From contig SFPN01000007.1 of NCBI GenBank assembly GCA_004551945.1, positions 62,001 to 126,000 of the forward strand: DNA of 64,000 bases, in the 5' to 3' direction. The stretch's first letter is position 1. Every line of letters begins with the position of its first letter. Made by a program: the position numbers and the translations under genes. Below, piece after piece: positions 40,007 through 49,075 of the stretch. Below the pieces are notes generated by a model. It saw only the letters and a program-made list of their open reading frames with translations, had not been told where the DNA came from and ran no database searches. The DNA is from Clostridiales bacterium (GTDB lineage: Bacteria; Bacillota; Clostridia; Oscillospirales; Oscillospiraceae).

Positions 40007-40729
40007 TTGCCCCATTTGATTGAAACCCTGGCGGCCTATCAGGCCCGCGACCCGGCGGCCCGGAGCAAACTGGAGGTTTTCCTCCTCTACCCCGGCGTGC
40101 ACGCCACCATCTACCATCGAATCGCCCATTTCTTTTACCGGCACAACATGAAGTTTATCGCCCGGGCCATCTCCCAGTGGAGCCGCTTCTGGACGGGCAT
40201 CGAAATCCACCCCGGCGCCAAGATCGGCCGCCGCTTCGTCATCGACCACGGCATGGGGATCGTCATCGGCGAGACCGCCGAAGTGGGGGATGACTGTCTC
40301 ATCTACCACGGCGTCACCCTGGGCGGCACCGGCAAGGACAAGGGCAAGCGCCACCCCACCCTGGGGAACAATGTCCTGGTGGGCAACGGGGCCCGGATCT
40401 TAGGCCCCTTCAAGGTGGGAGACAACGCCCGCATCGCCGCCGGTTCCGTGGTCCTCAGTGAGGTGCCCCCGGACAGCACCGCCGTGGGCGTCCCCGCCCA
40501 GGTGGTCCGCATCCACGGAAAGTCCGTCCACTTTGCCGACGACGTGGACCAGATCAACGTGGAAAACCCCCTGCTGGAGCAGCTGGCCGCCATGTCCTCC
40601 CGCCTGGAGCTGGTAGAAAAGCTCCTGGACGAACAGTATCTGCGGGAACACCCCATCGACGCGCATCCCCCCACCCCCCAAACCACCAAAGAAGGAACAG
40701 AAGGAGAGAAGCACGATGCAACTGTATAA
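40007..40729 (+). CDS. cysE: Serine O-acetyltransferase
   Basis: 240 residues. Helical N-part, then a left-handed beta-helix of hexapeptide repeats: IEIHPGAKIGRRFVIDHGMGIVIGETAEVGDDCLIYHGVTLGGTGKDKGKRHPTLGNNVLVGNGARILGPFKVGDNARIAAGSVV. Makes O-acetylserine for cysteine synthesis. TTG start behind GAGGTG. The C-terminal tail after residue 190 is long and charged (EHPIDAHPPTPQTTKEGTEGEKHD) and overlaps cysS by 14 bases. Confidence 0.96.
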   Translation: MPHLIETLAAYQARDPAARSKLEVFLLYPGVHATIYHRIAHFFYRHNMKFIARAISQWSRFWTGIEIHPGAKIGRRFVIDHGMGIVIGETAEVGDDCLIYHGVTLGGTGKDKGKRHPTLGNNVLVGNGARILGPFKVGDNARIAAGSVVLSEVPPDSTAVGVPAQVVRIHGKSVHFADDVDQINVENPLLEQLAAMSSRLELVEKLLDEQYLREHPIDAHPPTPQTTKEGTEGEKHDATV

Positions 40730-42161
40730 TTCTGCCACCCATAAAAAGGATGAGTTCAAGACCCACACCCCCGGCCACGTGGAGATGTACACCTGCGGCC
40801 CCACGGTCTACCACTTTGCCCACATCGGCAACCTGCGCAGCTACATCATGGAGGATGTGCTGGAAAAGACCCTGCGGTACGTGGGCTATGACGTCAACCG
40901 GGTTATGAACATCACCGACGTGGGCCACCTCACCAGCGACGCCGACGAGGGCGAGGACAAGATGCTCAAGGGCGCCAAGCGGGAGCACAAGACCGTCATG
41001 GAGATCGCCCAGTACTATACGGACGCCTTCTTCAGCGACTGCGCCAAGCTGAACATCAAGACCCCCGACGTGGTCCAGCCCGCCACGGGCCTCATCGACG
41101 ACTATATCAGGATCGTCTCCACGCTGATTGAAAAGGACTACGCCTATCTGGCCGGCGGCAACGTGTATTTCGACACCGCTAAGCTGGACCGGTATTATAT
41201 CTTCAACGACCACAACGAGGAGGACCTGGCTGTGGGCGTCCGGGAAGGCGTGGAGGAGGACACCAACAAGCGCAACCGGAACGACTTTGTGCTGTGGTTT
41301 ACCAAGTCCAAGTTCGAGGACCAGGCCCTGAAATGGGACTCCCCCTGGGGCGTGGGCTACCCCGGCTGGCACATTGAGTGCTCCGGCATCTCCATGAAGT
41401 ACAACGGGGAGTACCTGGACCTGCACTGCGGCGGCATCGACAACGCCTTCCCCCACCACACCAACGAGATTGCCCAGTCCGAGAGCTACCTGGGTCACCC
41501 CTGGTGCCCCCAGTGGTTCCATGTCCACCACCTGAACACCAACGACGGCAAGATGTCCAAGTCCAAGGGCGAGTTCCTCACCGTCTCCCTGCTGGAGGAG
41601 AAGGGGTACGATCCCCTGGTCTACCGGTTCTTCTGCCTCCAGAGCCACTACCGGAAGGCTCTGGTCTTCACCTGGGAGAACCTGGACAACGCCGCCGGCA
41701 CCTTCAACAAGCTCATCGGCCGCATTGCCAACCTGAAGCCCGGCGGGGACGTGGACGAAGCTGCCGCAGCCCCCCTGAAGGAGCGGTTCCGGAACGCCCT
41801 GGAAAACGACCTGAACACCGCCCTGGCCGTCACCGCCGTTTACGACGTGCTGAAGGCCAAGACCAACGACGCCACCAAGCTGGCGGTGCTGGCAGACTTC
41901 GACCAGGTGCTGAGCCTGGACCTGCTGGCCAAGGCCGAGGCCAAGCGCCAGGAGAACGCCAAGGCCGCCGCAGCCAAGAGCGCCGGAGGCTACACCATCG
42001 TGGGCGAGGGCGACCCCGCCATCGACGAGCTGGTGATGAAGCGGTACGAGGCCAAGAAGGCCAAGAACTTCGCTGAAGCCGACCGCATCCGCGACGAGCT
42101 GAAGGCCCAGGGCATCACCATCACGGACGTCCCCGGCGGCGCCAAATGGAGCAGAGGCTGA
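40716..42161 (+). CDS. cysS: Cysteinyl-tRNA synthetase
   Basis: 481 residues, class I synthetase: HIGH-type motif in YHFAHIGNLRSYI, zinc ligands Cys (CGPTVYH), Cys (HIECSGIS), His (CGGIDNAFPHHTNE), KMSKS in DGKMSKSKGEF, and a C-terminal DALR-like helical part with FAEADRIRDELKAQGI. Full length. Second gene behind the Cys T-box. Confidence 0.98.
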   Translation: MQLYNSATHKKDEFKTHTPGHVEMYTCGPTVYHFAHIGNLRSYIMEDVLEKTLRYVGYDVNRVMNITDVGHLTSDADEGEDKMLKGAKREHKTVMEIAQYYTDAFFSDCAKLNIKTPDVVQPATGLIDDYIRIVSTLIEKDYAYLAGGNVYFDTAKLDRYYIFNDHNEEDLAVGVREGVEEDTNKRNRNDFVLWFTKSKFEDQALKWDSPWGVGYPGWHIECSGISMKYNGEYLDLHCGGIDNAFPHHTNEIAQSESYLGHPWCPQWFHVHHLNTNDGKMSKSKGEFLTVSLLEEKGYDPLVYRFFCLQSHYRKALVFTWENLDNAAGTFNKLIGRIANLKPGGDVDEAAAAPLKERFRNALENDLNTALAVTAVYDVLKAKTNDATKLAVLADFDQVLSLDLLAKAEAKRQENAKAAAAKSAGGYTIVGEGDPAIDELVMKRYEAKKAKNFAEADRIRDELKAQGITITDVPGGAKWSRG

Positions 42162-42169
42162 CCCATCCC

Positions 42170-42200
42170 ATCCCCGGGAGCTTGCTCCCGGGGATTTTCC
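42170..42200 (+). terminator. cysE-cysS terminator
   Basis: ATCCCCGGGAG-CTTG-CTCCCGGGGAT followed by TTTCCTCTT. Confidence 0.85.
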
Positions 42201-42208
42201 TCTTATAA

Positions 42209-42284
42209 GCTCCCCCTCTGGGAGATCTGTCAGCGAAGCTGACTGACACCCAGTGCGCACACTGGGCGTGCTTTGCAGAGGGCG
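42209..42284. repeat. Solo unit of the MITE-like repeat
   Basis: GCTCCCCCTCTGGGAG, then GTCAGCGAAGCTGAC, CCCAGTGCGCACACTGGG and GCAGAGGGCG. Its reverse complement makes up the right half of 18651-18938. Confidence 0.7.
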
Positions 42285-42311
42285 AAAGAACAGATTCAAA
42301 GGAGAATCCCT

Positions 42312-43010
42312 ATGCAAGACGAATGCCTCATCTGCAAAGCTCCCCTGGAGTATTTTGAGACCAGCCAGACCATGACCTGCGCCATCTGCGGGAAAACCGA
42401 GCAGAGCAAGGCCTGCTGTGTTAGCGGCCACTACGTCTGCGACGCCTGCCACACCCGGGGGCTGGACAGCATCTTCGGCGTCTGCCTGAACGAGACCGGT
42501 AAGAATCCTTATACCATCCTCGCCCAGCTCATGGACCTGCCCTTCTGCCACATGCACGGGCCAGAGCACCACACCATGGTGGGGGCCAGCCTGCTCACCG
42601 CCTACCACAACGCCGGGGGAACCATCGACCTGCTCCTGGCCCTGGGGGAGATGCAGGACCGGGGGAGAAAGGTCCCCGGGGGCGCCTGCGGCTTCTGGGG
42701 GGCCTGCGGGGCGGGGATCAGCGCCGGGATGTATGTCTCCATCGTCACCGGCTCCACCCCCCTGGCCGGGGAAGCCTGGGGCCTGTCCAACCAGATGACC
42801 GCCCGGGTTCTGGCGGCCCTGGGGGAGCTGGGCGGACCCCGCTGCTGCAAGCGAAATTCCTTCGTGGCTATCCGGGAGGCGGCAGCCTTCACCCGGGAGC
42901 GCCTGGGGATCAGCATGGACCTGGGGGAGATGGTGTGCACCCACTCTCACCAGAACAACCAGTGCCACAAAGCTGAGTGTCCCTTCCACCCCAAGAAAGC
43001 AGAGCCATAA
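42312..43010 (+). CDS. DUF5714 protein, Cys-rich, possibly metal-binding
   Basis: 232 residues. The N-terminus is a zinc-ribbon-like segment with several Cys (CLICKAPLEYFETSQTMTCAICGKTEQSKACCVSGHYVCDACH), followed by LPFCHMHGPEHHTMVGASLLTAYHNAGG, GGACGFWGACGAGISAGMYVSIV, and a Cys/His-rich end (CTHSHQNNQCHKAECPFHP). The high Cys and His content suggests a metal or Fe-S site. This family is common in methanogens and clostridia and often near SAM-dependent enzymes. Biochemical role unknown. Confidence 0.8.
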   Translation: MQDECLICKAPLEYFETSQTMTCAICGKTEQSKACCVSGHYVCDACHTRGLDSIFGVCLNETGKNPYTILAQLMDLPFCHMHGPEHHTMVGASLLTAYHNAGGTIDLLLALGEMQDRGRKVPGGACGFWGACGAGISAGMYVSIVTGSTPLAGEAWGLSNQMTARVLAALGELGGPRCCKRNSFVAIREAAAFTRERLGISMDLGEMVCTHSHQNNQCHKAECPFHPKKAEP

Positions 43011-43053
43011 ATTTTCTGTGGTTCCAGGGCCTTTCTTTGATGGAAAACACCCA

Positions 43054-43082
43054 TTGACAAAGCATAGGTGCTTTGTTATATT
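43054..43082 (+). promoter_or_regulatory. trp operon promoter
   Basis: TTGACA (43054-43059), 17-bp spacer, TATATT (43077-43082). Confidence 0.8.
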
Positions 43083-43089
43083 TAACACA

Positions 43090-43373
43090 GTAAACCGTTG
43101 ACGCGGAGATAACGGTGATTATGCTTCCACAGAGAGCCCGCGGTGCTGAGAGCCGGGTGAAACACAGATCATCAAATGGACCGCTGAGGGTGCAGTCAAA
43201 TGCGCGGCACACCGCGCAGAGTATTCTGCAACGTGAGGGCATACGTCAGTTGCCGGGGGTATGTTGGTACCCTGCTAAGGGCACGGCAATGGGTCGTGAA
43301 TCAAGGTGGCACCGCGGATAAAAAGCTTTTTATTCGTCCTTGACAGAATTTGGTTCTGTCGAGGGCGTTTTTT
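43090..43373 (+). promoter_or_regulatory. T-box leader, tryptophan type
   Basis: T-box core AGGTGGCACCGCGG (43304-43317) and a terminator CGTCCTTGACAGAA / TTCTGTCGAGGGCG with a T6 run (43335-43373). TGG at 43177-43179 (in ATCAAATGGACCGC) is the likely Trp specifier on the 3' side of Stem I. No small trp leader peptide is needed to explain control. The short frames inside are not genes. Confidence 0.87.
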
Positions 43374-43408
43374 GTTTTCTGGCGGAACACCTGTGGAAGG
43401 AGACCCTT

Positions 43409-44875
43409 ATGAAGATTTCACCGACCTTGGAGACGGTCAAAGAGATTGCGGCCGGCAGCCAGTTTAAGGTGCTGCCGGTGAGCTGTGAGATTCTGTCCGA
43501 TATCTGCACGCCCATGGAGGCGCTGAAAAAGCTGAAAAATGTATCCACCCACTGCTACATGCTGGAGTCGGTGGCGGAAAAGGAGAAGTGGGGCCGTTAC
43601 ACCTTTCTGGGCTACGACCCCAAGCTGGAGATCACCTGCGTGGACGGCAAAATGAAGGCGGGCAACATCCAGTTTCAGACCGACGACCCAGCCGCCTTCC
43701 TCCGGCAGATCCTGGCGGACTACCAAAGCCCCCGGTTTGACGACCTGCCCTCCTTTACCGGCGGCCTGGTGGGCTATTTCTCCTACGACTACCTGGGCTA
43801 CAGCGAGCCTACCGTGCGCTCCCACGCCCAGGACACCGAGGGCTTCAAGGACCTGGACCTGATGCTCTTTGACAAGGTTATTGCCTTTGACCACGTCCGG
43901 CAGAGAATCGTTCTCATGGTCAACATCCCTTTGGACGATCCCGAGGTGGGCTACAACAAGGCGGTGATGGAGCTGCACCAGATGGCGGACCTGCTCCGCC
44001 ACGGGGAAAAGCGCCATGAGCCCGGCGGCCACCTCACCGGGGCCGTCACCCCCCTGTTTGACAAGGAGGCCTTCTGCGCCATGGTGGAAAAGGCCAAGCA
44101 CCACATCCGGGAGGGGGATATCTTCCAGATCGTCCTGTCCAACCGGCTGAGCGCTCCCTTTGAGGGAAGCCTGCTGAACACCTACCGGGTGCTGCGAACC
44201 ATCAACCCCTCTCCCTATATGTTCTATTTCTCGGGAACTGACGTGGAGGTGGCAGGGGCTTCCCCCGAGACCCTGGTGAAGCTGGAAAACGGGGTTCTGC
44301 ACACCTTCCCCCTGGCCGGGACCCGCCCCCGGGGGGCAACGGAGGCCCAGGACAAGGCCCTGGAGGCCGAGCTGCTGGCCGACGAAAAGGAACTGGCGGA
44401 GCACAACATGCTGGTGGACCTGGGCCGCAACGACCTGGGGAAGGTCAGCCGCTTCGGCTCGGTCCAGGTGGAGACCCTTCACTCCATCGAGCGGTACTCC
44501 CACGTGATGCACATCGGCTCCACCGTGCGGGGGGAGATCCGGGAGGACCTGGACGCCCTGGACGCCATCAGCGCCGTCCTGCCCGCGGGTACCCTCTCCG
44601 GTGCCCCGAAGATCCGGGCCTGCCAGCTCATCGACCAGCTGGAAAACAACAAGCGGGGCATCTACGGCGGGGCCATCGGCTACATCGACTTCACTGGCAA
44701 CATGGACACCTGCATCGCCATCCGCATTGCCTACAAGAAAAACGGCAAGGTGTTCGTGCGCAGCGGGGCGGGCATCGTGGCCGACTCGGTGCCGGAGACG
44801 GAATTTGAGGAGTGCATCAACAAGGCCAAGGCCGTGGTCAGCGCCTTGAAGCTTGCAGAGGAGGCAGACCTATGA
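43409..44875 (+). CDS. trpE: Anthranilate synthase component I
   Basis: 488 residues. Chorismate-binding domain: FQIVLSNRLSAPFEGSLLNTYRVLRTINPSPYMFYF, AGASPETLVKLENG, PLAGTRPRG, DLGRNDLGKVSRFGSV, SHVMHIGSTVRGEI, LPAGTLSGAPKIRACQLIDQLE, GAIGYIDFTGNMDTCIAIR. Makes anthranilate from chorismate with ammonia from TrpG. Start at 43409 behind GGAAGGAG. Stop overlaps trpG (ATGA). Confidence 0.98.
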   Translation: MKISPTLETVKEIAAGSQFKVLPVSCEILSDICTPMEALKKLKNVSTHCYMLESVAEKEKWGRYTFLGYDPKLEITCVDGKMKAGNIQFQTDDPAAFLRQILADYQSPRFDDLPSFTGGLVGYFSYDYLGYSEPTVRSHAQDTEGFKDLDLMLFDKVIAFDHVRQRIVLMVNIPLDDPEVGYNKAVMELHQMADLLRHGEKRHEPGGHLTGAVTPLFDKEAFCAMVEKAKHHIREGDIFQIVLSNRLSAPFEGSLLNTYRVLRTINPSPYMFYFSGTDVEVAGASPETLVKLENGVLHTFPLAGTRPRGATEAQDKALEAELLADEKELAEHNMLVDLGRNDLGKVSRFGSVQVETLHSIERYSHVMHIGSTVRGEIREDLDALDAISAVLPAGTLSGAPKIRACQLIDQLENNKRGIYGGAIGYIDFTGNMDTCIAIRIAYKKNGKVFVRSGAGIVADSVPETEFEECINKAKAVVSALKLAEEADL

Positions 44876-45444
44876 TCCTGCTTATCGACAATTACGACAG
44901 CTTTTCCTATAACCTTTACCAGCTCATCGGGAGCATTGACCCGGAGATCCGGGTCATCCGCAACGACCAGCTGACGGTGGAGGAGATCCGGGCGCTGAAG
45001 CCCGACCGCATCGTGCTCTCTCCTGGCCCCGGCCGGCCGGAGGACGCGGGGGTGATCATCGACGTGGTCAAGGAGCTGGGGGCGGAGATCCCCATCCTGG
45101 GGGTCTGCCTGGGCCATCAGGCCATCTGCGCCGCCTTTGGTGCCACGGTGACCTATGCCAAGCAGCTGATGCACGGCAAGCAGTCTCTGGCCAGCCTGGA
45201 CCAGACCTGTCCTCTCTTCCGGGGGTGCCCGGAGAAGGCTCCGGTGGCCCGGTACCACTCCCTGGCGGCGGACGCCGACACCCTGCCGGACTGCCTGAAA
45301 ACCACCGCCGTCACCCAGGACGGAGAGGTGATGGCAGTGCAGCACAGTGAGTATCCCATCTACGGCGTGCAGTTTCATCCCGAGTCCATCATGACCCCCG
45401 ACGGGCGGACCATGCTTTCTAACTTTATCCAGCAGCAACAATAA
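44872..45444 (+). CDS. trpG: Anthranilate synthase component II (glutamine amidotransferase)
   Basis: 190 residues. LLIDNYDSFSYNLYQ, SPGPGRPEDAG, GVCLGHQAICAAFGA with the nucleophile Cys, and YGVQFHPESIMT with the catalytic His-Glu. A separate subunit, not fused to trpD. pabA is a possible name where it is shared with folate synthesis, but the operon setting favours trpG. Confidence 0.97.
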   Translation: MILLIDNYDSFSYNLYQLIGSIDPEIRVIRNDQLTVEEIRALKPDRIVLSPGPGRPEDAGVIIDVVKELGAEIPILGVCLGHQAICAAFGATVTYAKQLMHGKQSLASLDQTCPLFRGCPEKAPVARYHSLAADADTLPDCLKTTAVTQDGEVMAVQHSEYPIYGVQFHPESIMTPDGRTMLSNFIQQQQ

Positions 45445-45456
45445 GGAGCGAAGACC

Positions 45457-46482
45457 ATGATTAAAGAAGCCATTGTAAAGATTGTAAATAAAGAGGACCT
45501 GACCTATGACGAGGCCTACTGCGTCATGAACGAGATCATGAGCGGCGAGACCTCTCCCACCCAGAACGCCGCCTTCCTGGCGGCCCTCTCCACCAAGAGC
45601 ACCAAGGCAGAGACCATCGCGGAGATTGCCGGCTGCGCCAACGCCATGCGGGACCACGCGGTGAAGGTGGAGGCTGGCGGCGATCTCATGGAGATCGTAG
45701 GCACCGGCGGCGACGGGGCCCACAGCTTCAATATCTCCACCACTGCCGCCCTGGTGACTGCGGCCGGAGGCGTGAAGGTGGCCAAGCACGGCAACCGGGC
45801 GGCCTCCTCCCAGTGCGGCACGGCAGACTGCCTGGAGGCCCTGGGGGTGAACATCCAGCAGAGCCCCCAGCGGTGCAAGGAGCTGCTGGACGAGGTGGGC
45901 ATGTGTTTCTTCTTCGCCCAGAAGTACCACACCTCCATGAAATATGTGGGGGCCATCCGCAAGGAGCTGGGCTTCCGCACGGTGTTTAACATCTTAGGCC
46001 CCCTGACCAATCCCGGCAGCCCCACCATGCAGCTGCTGGGGGTCTATGACCGGTACCTGGTGGAGCCTCTGGCCCAGGTGCTCATGAGCCTGGGGGTCCA
46101 GCGGGGCATGGTGGTCTACGGGGAGGACAAGCTGGATGAGATTTCCCTCAGCGCCCCCACCACCGTCTGCGAGTTCAAGGACGGCTGGTACAAGGTCTAC
46201 ACCATCGCCCCTGAGGATTTCGGCCTGACCCGGTGCCAGAAGGCCGACCTGGTGGGCGGCTCCCCGGCGGAAAACGCCCAGATCACCCGGGACATCCTGA
46301 ACGGCGCCAAGGGCCCCAAGCGGGACGCGGTACTGCTCAACGCCGGCGCGGCCCTCTATATCGGCGGCAAGGCCGAGACCCTGGCCCAGGGCGTGACCCT
46401 GGCAGCGGAGCTCATCGACTCTGGCAAGGCCGCTCAGACCCTCCAGGGCCTCATCGACGTGAGCAACCGGGCGGAGGACTAA
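45457..46482 (+). CDS. trpD: Anthranilate phosphoribosyltransferase
   Basis: 341 residues. GTGGDGAHSFNISTTAALVTAAGGVKVAKHGNRAASSQCGTADCLEALGVNI carries the PRPP- and anthranilate-binding loops; NILGPLTNPG follows. Transfers phosphoribose to anthranilate. Third gene of the operon. Confidence 0.98.
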   Translation: MIKEAIVKIVNKEDLTYDEAYCVMNEIMSGETSPTQNAAFLAALSTKSTKAETIAEIAGCANAMRDHAVKVEAGGDLMEIVGTGGDGAHSFNISTTAALVTAAGGVKVAKHGNRAASSQCGTADCLEALGVNIQQSPQRCKELLDEVGMCFFFAQKYHTSMKYVGAIRKELGFRTVFNILGPLTNPGSPTMQLLGVYDRYLVEPLAQVLMSLGVQRGMVVYGEDKLDEISLSAPTTVCEFKDGWYKVYTIAPEDFGLTRCQKADLVGGSPAENAQITRDILNGAKGPKRDAVLLNAGAALYIGGKAETLAQGVTLAAELIDSGKAAQTLQGLIDVSNRAED

Positions 46483-46485
46483 GCC

Positions 46486-47268
46486 ATGACCATCCTGGAC
46501 CAGTTGGCCGGTCACGCCAGGGAGCGCACCGAACAAGCCAAACAGAAAACACCCCTTTCGGTTCTGAAAGAACAGGCTGAGGCTTTGCCCAAGGGAACCT
46601 TTGCCTTTGAACAGGCCCTGAAAGCCCCCGGGATCTCCTTTATCTGCGAGTGCAAAAAGGCATCCCCCTCCAAGGGGCTCATCGCTCCGGACTTTCCCTA
46701 TCTCTCCATCGCCAAAGAGTACCAGGCGGCGGGGGCAGACGCCATTTCCGTGCTCACCGAGCCCAAGTGGTTTCTGGGCAGGGACCAGTACCTGCGGGAG
46801 ATCGCCTCCGCCGTCTCCATCCCCTGCCTGCGGAAGGACTTTACGGTGGATGAGTATATGATCTACGAGGCCAAGGTTTTGGGAGCCTCCGCGGTTCTGC
46901 TCATCTGCTCCATCCTGACCCCGGCCCAGCTCCGGGACTATCAGGCCGTCTGCGACGGGCTGGGCCTGTCCGCCCTGGTGGAGGCCCACGACGAGGCCGA
47001 GGTAAGAATGGCGCTGGACGCAGGAGCCCGGATCATCGGGGTAAACAACCGCAACCTGAAGGATTTCACCGTGGACACGGAAAACAGCCGCCGCCTCCGG
47101 GCCATGATCCCGCCGTCGGTGCTGTTCGTGTCGGAGAGCGGGGTCAAGACCCCGGCGGATGTGGAGAACCTCCGGGACGTGGGGGCCGACGCCGTTCTCA
47201 TTGGGGAGACCCTCATGCGGGCGGCGGACAAGAAAAGCAAGCTTTCGGAACTGAGAGGACGCTTATGA
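46486..47268 (+). CDS. trpC: Indole-3-glycerol phosphate synthase
   Basis: 260 residues, TIM barrel. FICECKKASPSKG (catalytic Lys), DAISVLTEPKWFLG, CLRKDFTVDEYMIYEA, LVEAHDEAEV, GVNNRNLKDFTVD, SESGV. Overlaps trpF by 4 bases. Confidence 0.98.
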   Translation: MTILDQLAGHARERTEQAKQKTPLSVLKEQAEALPKGTFAFEQALKAPGISFICECKKASPSKGLIAPDFPYLSIAKEYQAAGADAISVLTEPKWFLGRDQYLREIASAVSIPCLRKDFTVDEYMIYEAKVLGASAVLLICSILTPAQLRDYQAVCDGLGLSALVEAHDEAEVRMALDAGARIIGVNNRNLKDFTVDTENSRRLRAMIPPSVLFVSESGVKTPADVENLRDVGADAVLIGETLMRAADKKSKLSELRGRL

Positions 47269-47888
47269 CAAAGATCAAACTGTGCGGGCTGAAACGGCCC
47301 CAGGACATTCAGGCAGCCAACGAGCTTTTGCCGGCGTACATCGGCTTTGTCTTTGCCCCCAAAAGCCGCCGGTATGTGCACCCGGACCGGGCAGAAGAGC
47401 TTCGCCGGATGCTGAACCCGGGCATCATTCCGGTGGGGGTGTTTGTGAACGAGACCCCGGAGACGGTGGCCGCCCTGCTGGACCGGGGGATCATCGACAT
47501 CGCCCAGCTCCACGGCAAAGAGGACGCGGCCTATATCCGCCGCCTCCGACAGCTGACCCCAAAGCCCCTGATCCAGGCCTTCCGCGTTGATACCCCGGCG
47601 GACGTGGCCGCCGCCCAGGCCAGCACGGCGGACTACGTCCTGCTGGACTCCGGCGCCGGCGGCACAGGCACCTGCTTCGACTGGAGCTTGCTGCAAGACA
47701 TCCAGCGGCCCTACTTCCTGGCGGGGGGGCTGACCCCCGAAAACGTAGGCGGCGCGGTGGCAACCCTCCATCCCTATGCCGTGGACGTGAGCTCCGGCAT
47801 TGAGACCGACGGGGCCAAAGACAAAGAGAAAATGACCCGATTTGTGCGCGCCGTGCGAGGCGTGCCGGGAAAGGATGAGGAACCATGA
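47265..47888 (+). CDS. trpF: Phosphoribosylanthranilate isomerase
   Basis: 207 residues, TIM barrel. KLCGLKRPQDIQAA (catalytic Cys), GFVFAPKSRRYV, VGVFVNE, IAQLHGKED, LLDSGAGGTG (catalytic Asp), LAGGLTPENVGGA. Overlaps trpB by 4 bases. Confidence 0.96.
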   Translation: MTKIKLCGLKRPQDIQAANELLPAYIGFVFAPKSRRYVHPDRAEELRRMLNPGIIPVGVFVNETPETVAALLDRGIIDIAQLHGKEDAAYIRRLRQLTPKPLIQAFRVDTPADVAAAQASTADYVLLDSGAGGTGTCFDWSLLQDIQRPYFLAGGLTPENVGGAVATLHPYAVDVSSGIETDGAKDKEKMTRFVRAVRGVPGKDEEP

Positions 47889-49075
47889 CAAACGCAAACG
47901 GTCGATTTGGTGTTCACGGCGGGCAGTACATTCCCGAGACGCTGATGAACGCAGTCATCGAGCTGGAGGCCGCCTACAACCGCTTCAAGGACGACCCGGA
48001 GTTTAACCGGGAGCTGACGGAGCTGTTCAACGAGTACGCCGGCCGGCCCTCCCGGCTCTACTACGCAGAGAAAATGACCCGGGACCTGGGGGGCGCGAAA
48101 ATTTACCTGAAGCGGGAGGACTTAAACCACACCGGTGCCCATAAAATCAACAACGTCCTGGGCCAGGCCCTGCTGGCCAAGAAGATGGGCAAAACCCGCC
48201 TCATCGCTGAGACTGGCGCAGGCCAGCACGGGGTGGCCACTGCCACCGCCGCCGCCCTGCTGGGGATGGAGTGCGTGGTGTTCATGGGGGAGGAGGACAC
48301 CATCCGCCAGGCCCTGAACGTGTACAAAATGCGCCTGCTGGGGTCGGAGGTGGTCTCTGTCACCACCGGCACCGGCACCCTGAAGGACGCCTGTTCCGCT
48401 GCCTTCCGGGAGTGGACCAACCGGATTGCCGACACCCACTACTGCCTGGGCTCCGTCATGGGTCCCCATCCCTTCCCCACCATCGTCCGGGATTTCCAGG
48501 CGGTGATCTCCAAGGAGACCAAGGCCCAGATCCTGGAGAAGGAGGGGCGGCTGCCCGACGCGGTGCTGGCCTGCGTAGGCGGCGGCTCCAACGCCATCGG
48601 CAGCTTCTATCATTTCATTGAGGACAAAGACGTCCGTCTCATCGGCTGCGAGGCGGCAGGCAAGGGGGTGGACACCTTTGAAACCGCGGCCACCATGGCC
48701 ACCGGGCGGCTGGGTATCTTCCACGGTATGAAGAGTTACTTCTGCCAGGACGAGTACGGCCAGATCGCCCCGGTCTACTCCATCTCCGCCGGTCTGGACT
48801 ACCCGGGGGTTGGACCCGAGCACGCCTGGCTCCACGACACCGGCCGGGCGGAATATGTGCCCATCACGGACGACGAGGCGGTGGAGGCCTTTGAGTATCT
48901 GTCCCGCACCGAGGGAATCATCCCCGCCATCGAGTCTGCCCACGCCGTGGCCTACGCCCGGAAGCTGGCTCCTACCATGAGCAAGGACCAGATTATTGTC
49001 ATCACCATTTCCGGCCGGGGGGACAAGGACTGCGCTGCCATTGCCCGCTACAGAGGGGAGGATCTTCATGAGTAA
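47885..49075 (+). CDS. trpB: Tryptophan synthase beta chain
   Basis: 396 residues. FGGQ-type start (FGVHGGQYIPETLMNA), PLP lysine in LKREDLNHTGAHKINN, ETGAGQHGVATA, ACVGGGSNAIG, and DYPGVGPEHAWL. TrpB1 type that pairs with the adjacent trpA. Overlaps trpA by 8 bases. Confidence 0.98.
   Translation: MTNANGRFGVHGGQYIPETLMNAVIELEAAYNRFKDDPEFNRELTELFNEYAGRPSRLYYAEKMTRDLGGAKIYLKREDLNHTGAHKINNVLGQALLAKKMGKTRLIAETGAGQHGVATATAAALLGMECVVFMGEEDTIRQALNVYKMRLLGSEVVSVTTGTGTLKDACSAAFREWTNRIADTHYCLGSVMGPHPFPTIVRDFQAVISKETKAQILEKEGRLPDAVLACVGGGSNAIGSFYHFIEDKDVRLIGCEAAGKGVDTFETAATMATGRLGIFHGMKSYFCQDEYGQIAPVYSISAGLDYPGVGPEHAWLHDTGRAEYVPITDDEAVEAFEYLSRTEGIIPAIESAHAVAYARKLAPTMSKDQIIVITISGRGDKDCAAIARYRGEDLHE

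Noticed and set aside
40554..43088. Very long minus-strand open frame opposite cysE-cysS and the following gene
   Set aside because: It is antisense to well-supported genes, Val/Gln/His-rich as expected from complementing high-GC codons, and crosses a terminator and repeat; no domain is seen.
43115..43321. 68-codon frame in the trp leader
   Set aside because: It lies wholly inside the T-box RNA and has no coding character; the RNA motifs explain the sequence.
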